Shown: piece after piece, positions 1-11,135 of the stretch
Position numbering within the stretch: position 1 is the stretch's first letter
Layout: each line of letters begins with the position of its first letter
Origin: Paracentrotus lividus
Taxonomy: Eukaryota > Echinodermata > Echinoidea > Camarodonta > Echinidae
Assembly: GCA_940671915.1 (NCBI GenBank)
Contig: CALNVZ010002100.1
Span: 8,770,146-8,834,145, forward strand
Direction: 5' to 3'
DNA length: 64,000 bases
Position numbers and translations under genes: made by a program
The notes under the pieces: generated by a model
What the model saw: the letters and a program-made list of their open reading frames with translations, nothing else
Told to the model about the DNA's origin: nothing
Database searches by the model: none

Positions 1-484
1 TCTGGAAATATTTTCCGCTCTCACTGTGTGTAGACTTGGAACACGAGATTGATTTGACAAAGTTGCAGCCAAAGAAATCGTGAATTTTCTATACCTTAAC
101 ATGCAAAATTTTCCGAACCCACCCCCAGTAAGTTCGGTCGCTACGCTCCCTCACTAGCAATTTTCCTCTTTTTCTGAAATTTCTCTGTCTCATGCCTGTG
201 AGAGAGGATCAGGTTTTTTCTCTCAAATAGCAATTTAAATTGGGGTTTTGCAAACAAAAACTTTTACAAAAAACTTGAACTAGATTGCAGTTTTGGTACA
301 TACATCGAGCTTAATTGTGCGGTGCTGCACTAACTCAAAATAGGCCCGATCCCATCACACACCTGTGTGTGAATACGCAAGCGGTCGTTACCAGTTGCAC
401 AATACATATCGGGCTTGTTTGTTCAATCTCAGGGTCAGCTCATTAATGCAAAACCTCAGCTCAAGCTTGAACTAGTGCAGTACA
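1..484. other. Non-coding, probably DUT intron
   Basis: No coding exon or known RNA gene is visible. The stretch lies upstream of an internal DUT exon that starts with a split codon, so it is most simply intron sequence. A TCGCTACGCTCCCTCAC word near 133 resembles the degenerate ends of local repeats, but no boundary can be drawn. Confidence 0.5.
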
Positions 485-624
485 GGGAGGCGTTTCATGA
501 AAGGACTTGTCGGACGTTTTTATCCGACAAACTGTTATAAGCTACTGAAATGCGTGCATCTGATTGGCTAAGAGCAAATTTGTCAGATAAAATGTCCGAC
601 AAGTCCTTTTATGAAATGCCCCCC
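485..624. mobile_element. Palindromic MITE, copy 1
   Basis: A 140-bp near-perfect inverted repeat. The left arm reads GGACTTGTCGGACGTTTT and then TATCCGACAA; the right arm carries the reverse complement and ends ATGAAATGCCCCCC. It has no coding capacity. A second copy at 63256-63394 shares almost the whole sequence, including the central TGTTATAAGCTACTGAAATG, which shows a dispersed family rather than a chance hairpin. It is probably a non-autonomous DNA transposon. No clear target duplication was seen. Confidence 0.8.
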
Positions 625-822
625 AGTTGTCTTATTTTCATTTTTTCCCCCAATCCACCAATTAGCACGCTATTTTCTAGCTCGAGCTAGTGCAGGACCG
701 TCTAGTGTAGCATTAATTTGATTATTATTTTGGATTAGCTTCTTGTCTTTCCTCCTACATGTATACCCATTTTAATTTATTTGAAGTATTAATTGATTTT
801 GCAAATTTGTTTCTATGTACAG

Positions 823-893
823 TGGAAAAAGGAGAAAGGATAGCTCAACTAATCTGCGAACGGATCTTCATGCCCACACTAGAAGCTTCCGAT
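823..893 (+). CDS. DUT: dUTPase, penultimate coding exon
   Basis: dUTPase hydrolyses dUTP to dUMP and pyrophosphate, keeping uracil out of DNA and feeding thymidylate synthesis; it acts as a homotrimer in nucleus or mitochondria. The exon follows a TTTCTATGTACAG acceptor. Its first codon is split, G from the previous exon plus TG, giving Val. It then reads EKGERIAQLICERIF, followed by MPTLEASD, and stops at a GTAAGT donor. GERIAQLICERIF matches dUTPase conserved motif 4 (animal enzymes have GDRIAQLICERIF). The exon ends in phase 0, as the next exon requires. Motifs 1-3 lie in exons left of the window. The open frame running from an upstream ATG at 759 is intron read-through, not the true start. 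Confidence 0.92.
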
Positions 894-1620
894 GTAAGTT
901 TTGATGCTGCTATACAGTGCATCCCAGAAAAAAGTAAACCCAACTGGGATCATATTAAAATTTCATAACTGATATGACATTAATTTTTTATTTCATATAA
1001 AAGCATGTTTTGCTTCACTGGAATTTTGCCTCCTTTCTTTGAATCGTGAAATAAATGTTCATATGAAATGAAAAATGGAAAAGTAACTCCTGTTCTATCC
1101 AGTGCTACCAACCTAAAAGAGAATCTAGTGTAGTGGGAAAGATGATTTTGGCGATTCCAAAACGTTTTATCTTCTCAGCACACAATATTGTTTTGATGGA
1201 TTGTTATTGACCTTTCCGAAAAAGCAACACTTTCAATAGTCCAAATAATCTTTTGTCCCTTATGAATGGACTCATAAAATCTTACCTCAATCAATCAATG
1301 ATCAGAATGCCATGGTTGCTTGGTACAAGCTGTTTTTGACAGAGGTTTTTTTAAAAGCTCAAGTGCTTCATCATCCATGACAGCACGTATCACTGGATAG
1401 ATTGTTCCTCTTTTACATGAAATAAAAATTAATGTCACATATGCTATCAAATTTTAACATGAGGCTCTCAAATTTTAGGACTTTTTTCTGGGATGCACTG
1501 TATTTTTTTTTTATCATTCACAAATTAGTATCTTTCAAAGTATAAACCCTACCCTCTCAAAACTATATATTTTCCTCAAGGTAGTTCCTCAAGGAATTTA
1601 AATCTGCATTAAAAAATAGG

Positions 1621-1897
1621 TGCCAGGTAAAAATGGCAGAGGTAAAAATGGCAGAGGTAAAAATGGCAGAAGCAAAAATGGCAGAGGTAAAAATGGCAGA
1701 GGTAAAAATGGCAAGAAGACAAAAATGGCAGGGTAAAAATAGCAGAGGTAAAATGGCAGAGCAAAATGGCAGGTAAAAATGGCAGAGGTAAAAATGCAGA
1801 AGGTTAAAATGGAGAGCAGGCAAAATGCAGAGGACGAAAATGGCAAGAAAATGGCAGAGACAAAATGCTAGAAGGTAAAATGCCATGAGGTAAATGG
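1621..1897. repeat. 15-bp minisatellite, left arm
   Basis: Tandem units of about 15 bp, GGTAAAAATGGCAGA, are nearly exact at first and decay rightward into units such as GGTAAAATGGCAGA. They are inverted relative to the array at 3122-3386. The long open frames on the opposite strand are only repeat translation. Confidence 0.9.
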
Positions 1898-2639
1898 ATG
1901 TCTTTCGCAAGCCAATTGTATCCTAGCAAAGCCCATTATCTTCATAATTATGGCAAATTCACTCTTTATAGAAAGAGGGAGTATACATTCATAGACTGCG
2001 CAAAGCTGAAAGAGGTTTACAGTAATGCAATGCGACTGGGCTGAGGAGGGTCCTTATCTTTAGAATGACTGTACGTTCATTTGGAGGATTACTATCTGCT
2101 AGAGAATTGCTAACTTTCAAAGTGAAACGATTGTTTTATTTACATTTTACTTAACTGTACATGTACATTAAAAATAAATAAATACGACGTCAGTGTCGAA
2201 ATGCCATCTTAAAATAGGTGTGCACGTTTTTGTTTACATACAAACAAAACATGTCTTATAAGATATTCTTATTATTTTATAACCTCATGAGAGAAAAATA
2301 GAATAAAATTACCATAACGATTTTGATGTAACACGTGCAGTATAAGACTAAACGCCAAATCGCCAATACTACTTTGATATTGCAATAGCTCATAATCAGC
2401 TAGTCCAAATGCAAGGCATCAATTTAAAAGTTAAGAACACCTCCAACAAATGATTTTATAATCCTTCTTATAACTAGCTTCTTTGTTAATATTACCCTTT
2501 TGGTATCTCACTTCGCGGAAACACATTTGAGACGGATTGTCAATATGGTTTGCCATTATAGCTGTATCTAAGTCTCCTCTTTCTCCTTAATTTTCAGACA
2601 CGTTTCTAATAGGTCCTACTCTATTAACGTGAAACAAAG

Positions 2640-3040
2640 GATTCCGTCGCGGAGACGTCTCCGCGACAGAATCATTCTGCGACGGATAAAAAAGTATAGA
2701 GAGACGTCTCCGATGACGCGGAGATGTAGTAGAGACGTTCCGATACATTTTTCATAAACTGTAAACAAAGCAATATAAAAAAAACATCTCAAAGTTGTAT
2801 CAGCGATCATGAAACGTTTAAACAATTTTAAAAAAAATTATGTTGCGGAGAACGTCTCTGAGACGTTTCATGAGTCTCATTAAACAACTTCGAGACGGTC
2901 TTTGAAAGTGCTTTGTTACAGTTTTTTTAAACTGTCGCGGAGACGTCGTGGAGACATCTCCGCGACGTCTCAGCAACATCGGAGACGGAGACGTAATATA
3001 TATATATTTTTTAATCTGTCATCGAGGCGTTTCCGAGAAA
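2640..3040. repeat. GAGACGTCTCC palindrome cluster
   Basis: Contains a perfect 22-bp palindrome at 2646-2667 (half-site GTCGCGGAGAC). Further imperfect copies of GAGACGTCTC or CGGAGACGTC occur near 2700, 2730, 2850, 2890, 2940-2985 and 3025. It sits centrally between the two minisatellite arms and is probably the core of the foldback element. Confidence 0.7.
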
Positions 3041-3121
3041 GTGAGATACCACCCAAGGAATTGGCCATGTTTATTCATGGATTTGCTTATGACAATTTAA
3101 TTGCGTAAGACCTGACATTTA

Positions 3122-3386
3122 TACCTCTGCCATTTTTATCGCTCTACATTTTTTACCACTCGCCAATTTTTACCTCCGCCATTTTTACTCTGCCATTTTT
3201 ACTCTCTGCCAATTTTTGCCTCTGACATTTATTGCCTCGCAATTTATCCTCTGCCAATTTTTACCTCCGCCATTATTACCTCTGCCATTTTTACCTCTGC
3301 CATTTTTGCCTCTGCCATTTTTACCTCTGCCATTATTACCTGTGCCATTTTTACCTCTGCCATTATTACCTTTGCCATTTTTACAC
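3122..3386. repeat. 15-bp minisatellite, right arm
   Basis: Tandem units of TCTGCCATTTTTACC, the reverse complement of the array at 1621-1897. Some units have CATTATTACC in place of CATTTTTACC. Units are most regular toward the outer (right) end, mirroring the left arm. Confidence 0.9.
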
Positions 3387-3642
3387 CGAACCAAAAAATA
3401 TACCAGGTGCAGCAAATACAAGTTATGAGGACTTGTCTGAGGAAATTTTTATTAAAAAAAATGATAAATTTGCATTTTTTTTGTCATAAAATCATCACCC
3501 AATTATGAAGATATTTTTATTTTCTGGTAGGCCTAAAGGGCATTCAGAACTTTTTAACAATATATAATTTTTTAAAATTTTTTTTAACAATTTTAGAATG
3601 AAACAAGATGAATCCTTGACTGCGCGCGATCAAAACATATTG

Positions 3643-4385
3643 TGCCTCCGCCATTGCCAGATCACAAATATATGGCACATTGGGATAGGACACAAGTCTG
3701 TACATGGAATTTCACATTTTGACCTCTGACCCTTGACCTTTGACCTACATACTCCAAAATCTAAACAGATTATCTTCCTATGGTGATGCATACTACCTAT
3801 AAGTTTGAAGCTCATATCTCGACTGGTTATTGAGATATCGCGATAACGAACTAATTTACAGGAAATTTCACAATTTGACCTCTGTGACCCTTGACCTTTG
3901 ACCTACATACTCCAAAATCTAAAGAGATCGTATTCCAATAATGATGCATACTACCACTAAGTTTGAAGCTCATATCTCAACTGGTTCTTGAGATAACGAA
4001 CTAATTTACATGAAATTTCACAATTTGATCTCTGTGACCCTTGACCTTTGACCTACATACACCAAAATCTAAACAGATCGTATTCCAATAATGATGCATA
4101 CTACCCCTAAGTTTGAAGCTCATATCTCAACTGGTTCTTGTGATATCGCGATAACGAACTCATTTACATGGAATTTCACAATTTGACCTCTGTGACCCTT
4201 GACCTTTAACCTACATACTACAAAATCTAATCTGATTGTCTTCCTATGATGATACATACTATCCCTCAGTTTGAAGTTCATATCTCAAGCGGTTCTTGAG
4301 ATATCGCGATAACGAGCAAACGGGACGGACGGACGGACAACCCGAAAACATGATGCCTCCGGCACCACCTTCGGTGGCGGAGGCA
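3643..4385. mobile_element. TIR repeat with four ~150-bp units
   Basis: Begins TGCCTCCGCCA and ends TGGCGGAGGCA, an 11-bp perfect terminal inverted repeat. The interior is about four tandem copies of a 150-157-bp unit starting at CTCTGACCCTTGACCTTTGA (3724, 3880, 4030, 4187) and including CTCATATCTCAACTGGTTCT. The right end has GGACGGACGGACGGACAACC and a hairpin, ATGCCTCCGGCACCACC facing GGTGGCGGAGGCAT. Similar GTCCGTCCGTCC-ended repeats are, from general knowledge, widespread in marine invertebrates. It has no coding capacity, so it is non-autonomous; the superfamily is not assigned. Confidence 0.7.
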
Positions 4386-5049
4386 TAAAAAAATACAATA
4401 ACCTGAACTTCATCAATAAAAAAACAGTGATTTTCATGGTAGTTGGGTTCTGCTATGTATGATAGAAGCATCAAACATTTAATAGTGATATGCTTGTAAA
4501 AAGAAGTTTGTAAGCTTCAATTTTGAATCACATTTCGTTGGTTGAGAAAGAGAAGGTCGTTAACTTAATTTTTGGCCATTTTTTATTTCCTCAGAGTGAG
4601 AAGGGCGTTCAGTTATTTTCTGGTTCTAAAATTGGAATGGGTCATTATTTCTAATTTTTTGTTTAGATATGTTGTAAAAGATGTATTATTCATTCATCAA
4701 CCAAACTTTTACTTCTCGTGAGCTCCCGAAAAGGTACTAAAAACATGTTTCAAACCCCCCCCCCCCTCAAAAACTTTAAACGCGATTATCTCGCAAACGC
4801 AAACATGGGTTAACGGCTTTTCTTACTCAACCGACGATTTACACTTAAAAGCTAAAATTTGCCAGAGATGTGTTCCCGAACTAGACTACAAAACTAAAAT
4901 TCCTGTTGAATTTGTATAGGAGGCACCTCTTTTTGATGTTAAATAACTGGTGTTGTGTCTTGCGAGAGGATTATAAGTTTTCTCAAAATTTCAACTTCAA
5001 TGCCATTTAACACTTCTTTCTGATTTTCCCTCCGTTTTTTATTATACAG

Positions 5050-5106
5050 ACATTAGATGAGACCAAACGAGGAGAAGGAGGATTTGGATCAACAGGAACT
5101 AAGTAG
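5050..5106 (+). CDS. DUT: dUTPase, last coding exon
   Basis: After the TTATACAG acceptor the exon reads TLDETKRGEGGFGSTGTK and then TAG. KRGEGGFGSTG is dUTPase conserved motif 5 (vertebrate form RGSGGFGSTG), the glycine-rich C-terminal arm that closes over the active site of the neighbouring subunit. The S-to-E change inside RG-x-GGFGSTG is a normal family variation. It joins the exon at 823-893 in phase 0, giving LEASD followed by TLDETKRG with no gap relative to the animal enzymes. The tail after motif 5 is only two residues (TK), as in the human enzyme (KN). Confidence 0.93.
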   Translation, partial: TLDETKRGEGGFGSTGTK

Positions 5107-5750
5107 TAAGGTGTCCCAAATAGTAGTACAAAAAATTCCCTTTGAAATAAAAAGCAAGTCCCTCTTTTCCACAATTCATGTATGAATGAAAGAAATGGAA
5201 GATTATTTTCTTTAAAAAAAAAACGGCATCTTCTTAAGGACTTTGCTATAGATGGATTGCTTGTGGATACAATAGTAGTAATGAGACATGGCATGCTCGA
5301 CACTTCATTACATTAGTTAGCAATTTTAGTTAACAAGTATATTGTCCACTATTCCAGGGGACAATAGTGCATGGTGATGGTAGCAACATTTGCTTCACTT
5401 TTGCATAACATTGGTTAGTTTCAAATGATTGCTACATTACTGTATGCTGGTTGATGCTTGTGCACAAAAATGGGGCTCAAATATAAATTATGCTTTTACA
5501 CAAGTATCTACTCACAGAATTTGGCAACATTTAAAAAAAAAAATCGTTTTATATATACTTTTTGGGATGAAGATGAATTTTGTTGTGCCAAATTCTTCCA
5601 TGGAGATTATACAACAGTATATACCACAGTAGGCCCTATATGAAAATTAAAATGTCTTTATTATCCTTGAATCTACGTTAGTATAGTTTCATAAATTATC
5701 TGTTAGCTTGTTTACATTTTTTTTTACCAATAAAAAGAATGAATAAAATT
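5107..5750 (+). other. DUT: Probable DUT 3' UTR with poly(A) signals
   Basis: Non-coding sequence after the DUT stop. Two overlapping-range AATAAA hexamers at 5729-5734 and 5742-5747 are the first good poly(A) signals downstream, giving a UTR of about 640-660 nt. The real cleavage site cannot be seen from sequence alone, and a longer UTR is possible. Confidence 0.5.
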
Positions 5751-8426
5751 CAAGTTTAATTTGCTACATTCTGCTAGGGTCTCATATTTATCCAGTTGTT
5801 AAAATGTGTCAAATGCCTTCAAACTGTGAAACTCTAAATTTGACTTTCTTGTGGCACCAATAGCACATCACAATGCCATATCACAGAGGTTTCAATGCAG
5901 AACATTGTGAGTATTATACTACCATCTTAAGGACAAATGGAAACATCTTCCAATTCATCTTGGATATAAAATGTATCAAAGCATCATCAGTGTAAAAAGG
6001 CTGTAATTTAGCTGACTCGGAATTGGACTTGATTCATGCACATCATTATTTTTTTTTACTTTTATTAACTCTTTACATGTATATACCACTCAAAGTATTC
6101 TTCTGTGTTACATTAAATTTCATCAAAAGGTTTCCTAGTAGTTTTACATGGAATTCTCAAGTTCTCTGAAATTCCTGATAAAAACAACTGTTAGCTGTTA
6201 TTTACAAAAGGATTCACATGTAGTCAATCTGAAATATACAGCAAATCTTTGTAATAATAGTGCCTATTGTTTGTGAGTTGGGCACATGTGGCTTTTCAAA
6301 GAGGTACCCATGGCAATTGAAGGGTGATCTGCTTTGTATGTTGCCAGTTTTAATTGCTATCCCTTGATATAAGGTACTAATATCAATTGAGTAGTACTCT
6401 GTGTGACTTACCTCCCTTAAAACAAATGTTGCTCACTACAGGGTGTTCAAGGTTCAGGGAATTTGAAAATGCAGTCTACTCCCTTTACAACGAGCATATA
6501 TACGAGACTGAGACTTTGTTAAAAACGAGGCAGTTCTACCAGTCCTGATTTCAAACATTTTTCTCTGTGTCAGATAGCTCAGCATAACAAGATTTTGTTA
6601 TAACAAGGTTACTGGCTAGGTCCCAAGTCCTTGTTATAACAAGAGTGGACAGCACCTTTTCCAGGTGCAAAAAGTCGGGGGATTCTTCAATATCCTTTGG
6701 AAAGTCAGGGCAAATGATTTATCCAAGATATTTGTCAAAAAGTCATTTTAATGCATGTATCTTCCAAGTATTGCAAACTATGTATTTTTAAGCTTCAGGG
6801 AAATAGCATATACAGTGGTCGTAATGCAAATTTACTGATTTCTCCTATGGGAATTGAGGGAATTTGAAAAGAACCCTGTTACCATCTCATAATTTATTGT
6901 CATCAGGTGGTTTGTTTTGTTTTGTATTCACTTCTGTATGACTTTCATATTGTATGTAAATAATGAAAAGGAAAACTATATATTGCTTATACTTGTCTTT
7001 ATTATATTTTTAACACAAGATTGTTGATTGACTGTGAAGGTGATTCATAGTGAAAGAAAGAAACAAATCGGAAACATTGAACGAATGAGGATTGCAAATG
7101 TGCACAACACACTAAAAAAAAAATCCCCCTTAGTCAAAATATCATAAATTTTTAAAGAAAGGTGTTCTTTCATGCATTGGTTAACTTTGTGGGAAGATAG
7201 ATGTGTTTACCATTAGCCCGAAGTGAAGAAATATTCTGTTATTCCTGATCCTATGAATTATTCTCTGAATTGGTCATTATTTTGCCAAAAAAATTCCACC
7301 AGCTTCATCTTGGACCTATTTGCAGAGTTAGTCCGGCGGCTACGAGGCTTTTGATCAAACGAACGAGTTACCAGTATTGCAAAATATGAGGAAGAACCCC
7401 ACATTTACCAAATAAAACGTCTGGTCTGGGAGTGGATTTCTGCTGCATATGGTCCTTATGAGCAGGGGTGCCCCAAACGAGTGCCCCTTTTACAAAGAAT
7501 TTATGTTTTGAAGAGGATTCATTTTCTAAACACACTAAATTTGTTGTGATAATAAAGAGTATTAAATTGTCTTGTCGCTTATCCTATTATGAAATCAGAT
7601 TAAATTGAAGAAGAAAAAAAAAAGTATTAGTGAAGAAGTGCATTTTTCTCTCTTTTTTTTAAAACAAAAATATATATTTTTTAAATTTTTAGATTTATAA
7701 GAAGTATACTAGTAATGCATTGATGTTCGACGGAGAAGAACCCCATTGCCACACGTGTCTTTAAAAATGCTTGTTTTTAACAAACCATGCACCGAAAATG
7801 TATCTGTCATGTGCCGTAATTTACGAAAACTGTTTTCACCAAAAACGCTCTCAAGAACTTTCAACAGAGATACATGTAGTTTGCCTTTAACATGTGTTCA
7901 CTTATGCATGACTCAACTGATCAATTTCATTTTCACACATAAGCTAGACAATATTAAGTGAAGAAACACTCCTCTCATGCGATTTTGCTCTAAATTTTGT
8001 ATTTAAAAAAATGTGCCATTTTTAAAGGGGCATAAAAGTCCGCACACCAATTAAAAACATACAAACGTACAAACAGAAAGGAAAATATAAGTGAATTTTG
8101 GAAGAAAATCCATGGCCATCAAAGGACAACATAGTTATGAATGTTTAAGATTAGAATTGATGATAAAATTAATTTTGTGACGTCACTTATGAAATGGTCT
8201 TGTGTATTGTAAATTCCATAAATTGCCATATTTTAGAAGAATATTGTGCAATCGATATACATTTGGATCATAAAACTCATTTGATGACCTTTATGCAATA
8301 AACCTATCCCTTTATCAAGAACCATGAAAAAGACAAATATATTGAATTCACAGTTAAGTACACCAGTAGCGGACGCAGACCGGAGTCACACAATGAATTT
8401 ACCGGGCCCGTTCGTTAACATAATAG
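5751..8426. other. Intergenic, little structure
   Basis: AT-rich with no exon or RNA gene recognised. Around 6440-6880 the words TTCAGGGAATTTGAAA and TTGTTATAACAAG recur. 7870-7990 has distant similarity to the spacer of the palindromic element at 13.6 kb (words such as TGTTCACTTATGCATGACTCA), so it may be an old relative of it. Confidence 0.45.
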
Positions 8427-8496
8427 AGCCGCTTTTGTCCCCAGACAATTGGGCCCCCGAAATGCATTCAATTCGATTTTCTTGGATCCGCGCCTG
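8427..8496. repeat. Half copy of CAGGCGCGGATCC hairpin element
   Basis: Reads CAATTGGGCCCCCGAAATGC, then TTGGATCCGCGCCTG at its right end. This is the right half of the palindromic element at 47601-47733 with very few differences. The left arm is missing, so it is a truncated copy. Confidence 0.75.
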
Positions 8497-8572
8497 ACAC
8501 AAATATTGGAGGGCATCTTGCAATATTGCACAAGTCAAAATTATGATTCATAACTTTTCTCTTCCCCCACCC

Positions 8573-8597
8573 CCACCCCCCCCCCCCAAAAAAAAAT
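8573..8597. repeat. C-tract followed by A-tract
   Basis: A run of C (interrupted once by A) runs into about nine A. Low-complexity sequence. Confidence 0.8.
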
Positions 8598-8656
8598 GAT
8601 CACAGACGGTCTTAGGTTGATGATGGAAAAGCGCAATTATTGGCAATGATTAATTG

Positions 8657-8865
8657 ATGCTGCTGCTGATGACGTTGATGATAATGACGATGATGATGTT
8701 GTTGTTGATGATGATTTTAATGAGATGATGATGTAGAGGAGGATAATGATGAAGGGGAGGATGATTATGGTGGTGGTGATAATGATGAGGATGATGATGG
8801 GAAGGGGTGGTGGTGATGATGATGATGGGAAGGATGAAGATAATGGTGGTGGTGCATGGCGTTGT
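8657..8865. repeat. (GAT)n-rich microsatellite
   Basis: About 210 bp of imperfect GAT/GGT trinucleotides (GATGATGATG, GGTGGTGATAATGATGAGGA). The histidine-rich reading frame on the opposite strand is repeat translation. Confidence 0.85.
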
Positions 8866-8883
8866 TAAATACCACATGTACAT

Positions 8884-10740
8884 GTATTGTAATTACTGTG
8901 CATATGAATAGAATAATGACAAAGAAAAAAAAACTGTCGTGCTTTGAAGGCTTATGGTCAGGTAAATAAATTCTCCAGGGTCGTATTATTTTAGAATTAA
9001 TTTAGTGTATGAAGTTGACCCAAAATTTTGTATGATCCAGTCGTAACAAATAATTATCGGAAGTTGTTTTTGAATTCCTCCAAAATCGAAATGTCTGTCA
9101 CAATCATATCCCATTACCAAAACTCAATCTTTCTCTCAAGACGGACCGGTTTTGAAATATCAGACCATTAATCCGATCTAACCTAAATAAACAAAATATA
9201 TTCCCTAAAATATTCATTGGCATCGTAGGAAGCTTTGCTTTGATATGAAGGAATGAGGTCAATCAATGCACCCATCATGATAGGTTGTGACATCATGAGT
9301 AGTTCTTTGATTAGAAGAGTAAGTGGTTATTTGTGACAATTGGGTGGTTTATAAAGCGCTCTTGATTAGAGTCGTGATCACAGGTCAGACTGTGTGGGAG
9401 AAGATACACCGGAAATTGCTGGGGTATCATGTTTCATCACAGTCCCGGATCACAGCTTGTACTCCATGAATTAAAAAAGTTCTACTTTTGATTCTTAAAA
9501 AGAATGGTGATATCTCAAGGAGATGGGATCACACTAAACAAAAAATCTCATAGACAGATCTCATTTCTCGCAACATGATCAATTTCCCGCGGCTCGTGAG
9601 ACTTAAGTCATCAATGTCGTTGAACTTTATTCTCATCCATCTAAGACCTGCTCACGGAACTACCAAATTCTTTGTCAAATTGGATCCTCAAGACAAAACG
9701 GAGATTATCGTCATTTTAATGCCATTCCAAATTTTCATTCCATTCGAGCTTTACCTGGTTCGGGAGTGTATAGTCGGCACGGGCGTAGAAATGATTTAAT
9801 TTCTTTTGTTAGTGAAGGGGGGGGGGGTGGGGCGAAGAGCGACAAGCACTTTCTTTTGTTAGTAATAGTGGGGGATGCGCTACTACAGTGATAGTCCATG
9901 TACAGTTGTGAATAGAATAAGAATTCGAGTACTATACTACATTACCAGTGCCCAAAAGGAGGCTACTGATGTGTGTTTTTATTTCTTTTTCTTTTCGTCT
10001 TGAGAACATAATTCAAATATTTATATATTTTCAATAGTCCGTGCTGTAAAAGGTTGCTTGGATTAGACTCGATACGTGTGCAAAATATGAACCCATCAGT
10101 GGTTAAGATTATCATATACATTATTGGATTATCATATAGGCCTACATGTACTTATAATCTGAATACATTAACAAGGATTAACATTAAGGTCACTGAAAGG
10201 GTAACGGCAAGAAATTGCCCAACATAAAAAAAAAAGATGTGTTTATATTGTACATAAGCAAACAAACAGTACAATAAGAGCTTTTTTTTTTCTTTCTTTT
10301 TTTTCTCTTTTTTTCCTGGGCTTTAGTAGATAACTGATCTACCTGTATTTTCATCTCAAAGCTATTTAATATGCCGAAAATTCTCTATAAAAAATCAAGG
10401 GTTTTAGGGTTAAACCAACCTTAAAAAAAAAAATCCGTGGAACAAATATTTTGTTTACCTGCAATAATACAGTTTTCCCCTTTTTGCTAATTACAATTTG
10501 AAGCTTAATAACCATGCAAACCCGCTGTCAATTGATACCAGATAATTTCCTAATATATTGTTATTGTGAATACTTGGATATTCTGACATTTTACATCTTG
10601 GGTGCATGCTAAGTTCATTACACGACAATAACAATATTTGCTAATAATGGCGGCATCTTGTAAAGGGCATATTAAAGAAGGGAGAGGTAGGCCTATATGT
10701 CATTTTCAACGGAGTCATTATCCATTGTTTTTTTATCTGA
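8884..10740. other. Intergenic, nothing recognised
   Basis: No exon, RNA gene or clear transposon end is seen. Contains a short G-run at about 9817-9827 and pyrimidine-rich sequence near 10285-10320. Confidence 0.5.
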
Positions 10741-11135
10741 ACGATGTTCCGACAGAGACCTGGTATTCCTTATCACTTTCCCCGTTAGTCTGTTAGTACT
10801 TAACAAATATGATAAAGTTTTTTATTTCTTTATTTCTGTATTAATTGTGTTAAAACTTAGTACAAAATAATGATCCTTTGGTAATACCACATGGTTGTTG
10901 ATGAGGATGCTGAGGTCAAATGTCATCTAGGGTTCAAAAGGTTAAACGATATGACGCCATGTGCATCATTTTTCTTAGTCTTTTTATATAATTTCTGCAT
11001 CAATGATCAGTGGGTGATACCACGTGTTTATTGATGAAGATGGTGAGGTCAGAGGTCATCTAGGGGTCAAATAATCATATTGCATGCTTTATTGATCGCG
11101 AAATCATGCGAGACTCGTGGTTCGGAAGCACCCTG
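10741..11135. repeat. Dispersed repeat, copy A
   Basis: Diverged repeat with unit words TTTCTTTATTTCTG, GGTAATACCACATG, TTGATGAGGATGCTGAGGTC and GTCATCTAGGG, present about twice here. It ends near TTTATTGATCGCGAAATCA. The same words occur in the same order at 19104-19345 and 26384-26842. No coding capacity; the class is unknown. Confidence 0.7.

Larger units (their letters stand above)
1615..3390. mobile_element. Foldback-type element with minisatellite arms
   Basis: About 275 bp of GGTAAAAATGGCAGA repeats on the left face about 265 bp of the reverse complement, TCTGCCATTTTTACC, on the right. The roughly 1.2-kb centre contains GAGACGTCTCC palindromes. This layout, long inverted arms made of short tandem repeats around a unique centre, is that of foldback DNA transposons. 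There is no transposase. The exact ends and a target duplication could not be fixed. Confidence 0.6.
894..5049 (+). other. DUT: DUT last intron, repeat-filled
   Basis: The 4,156-bp phase-0 intron begins GTAAGT and ends TTTTTTATTATACAG. Besides unique AT-rich sequence it holds a foldback structure with minisatellite arms (about 1615-3390) and a TIR repeat (3643-4385). Both are described separately. No internal exon was recognised; the two flanking exons already join without a missing residue. Confidence 0.85.

Noticed and set aside
759-822. ATG at 759 as the start of a 69-residue protein containing the dUTPase motif
   Set aside because: The acceptor at 821-822 and the split Val codon show that 759-822 is intron read-through; likewise the frame past the GTAAGT donor at 894.
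1621-3386. Regular direct repeats that could suggest a CRISPR array
   Set aside because: Units are about 15 bp with no unique spacers, and the arrays are mutually inverted; this is a eukaryotic minisatellite.
8650-8883. His-rich minus-strand frame
   Set aside because: Translation of the (GAT)n microsatellite.
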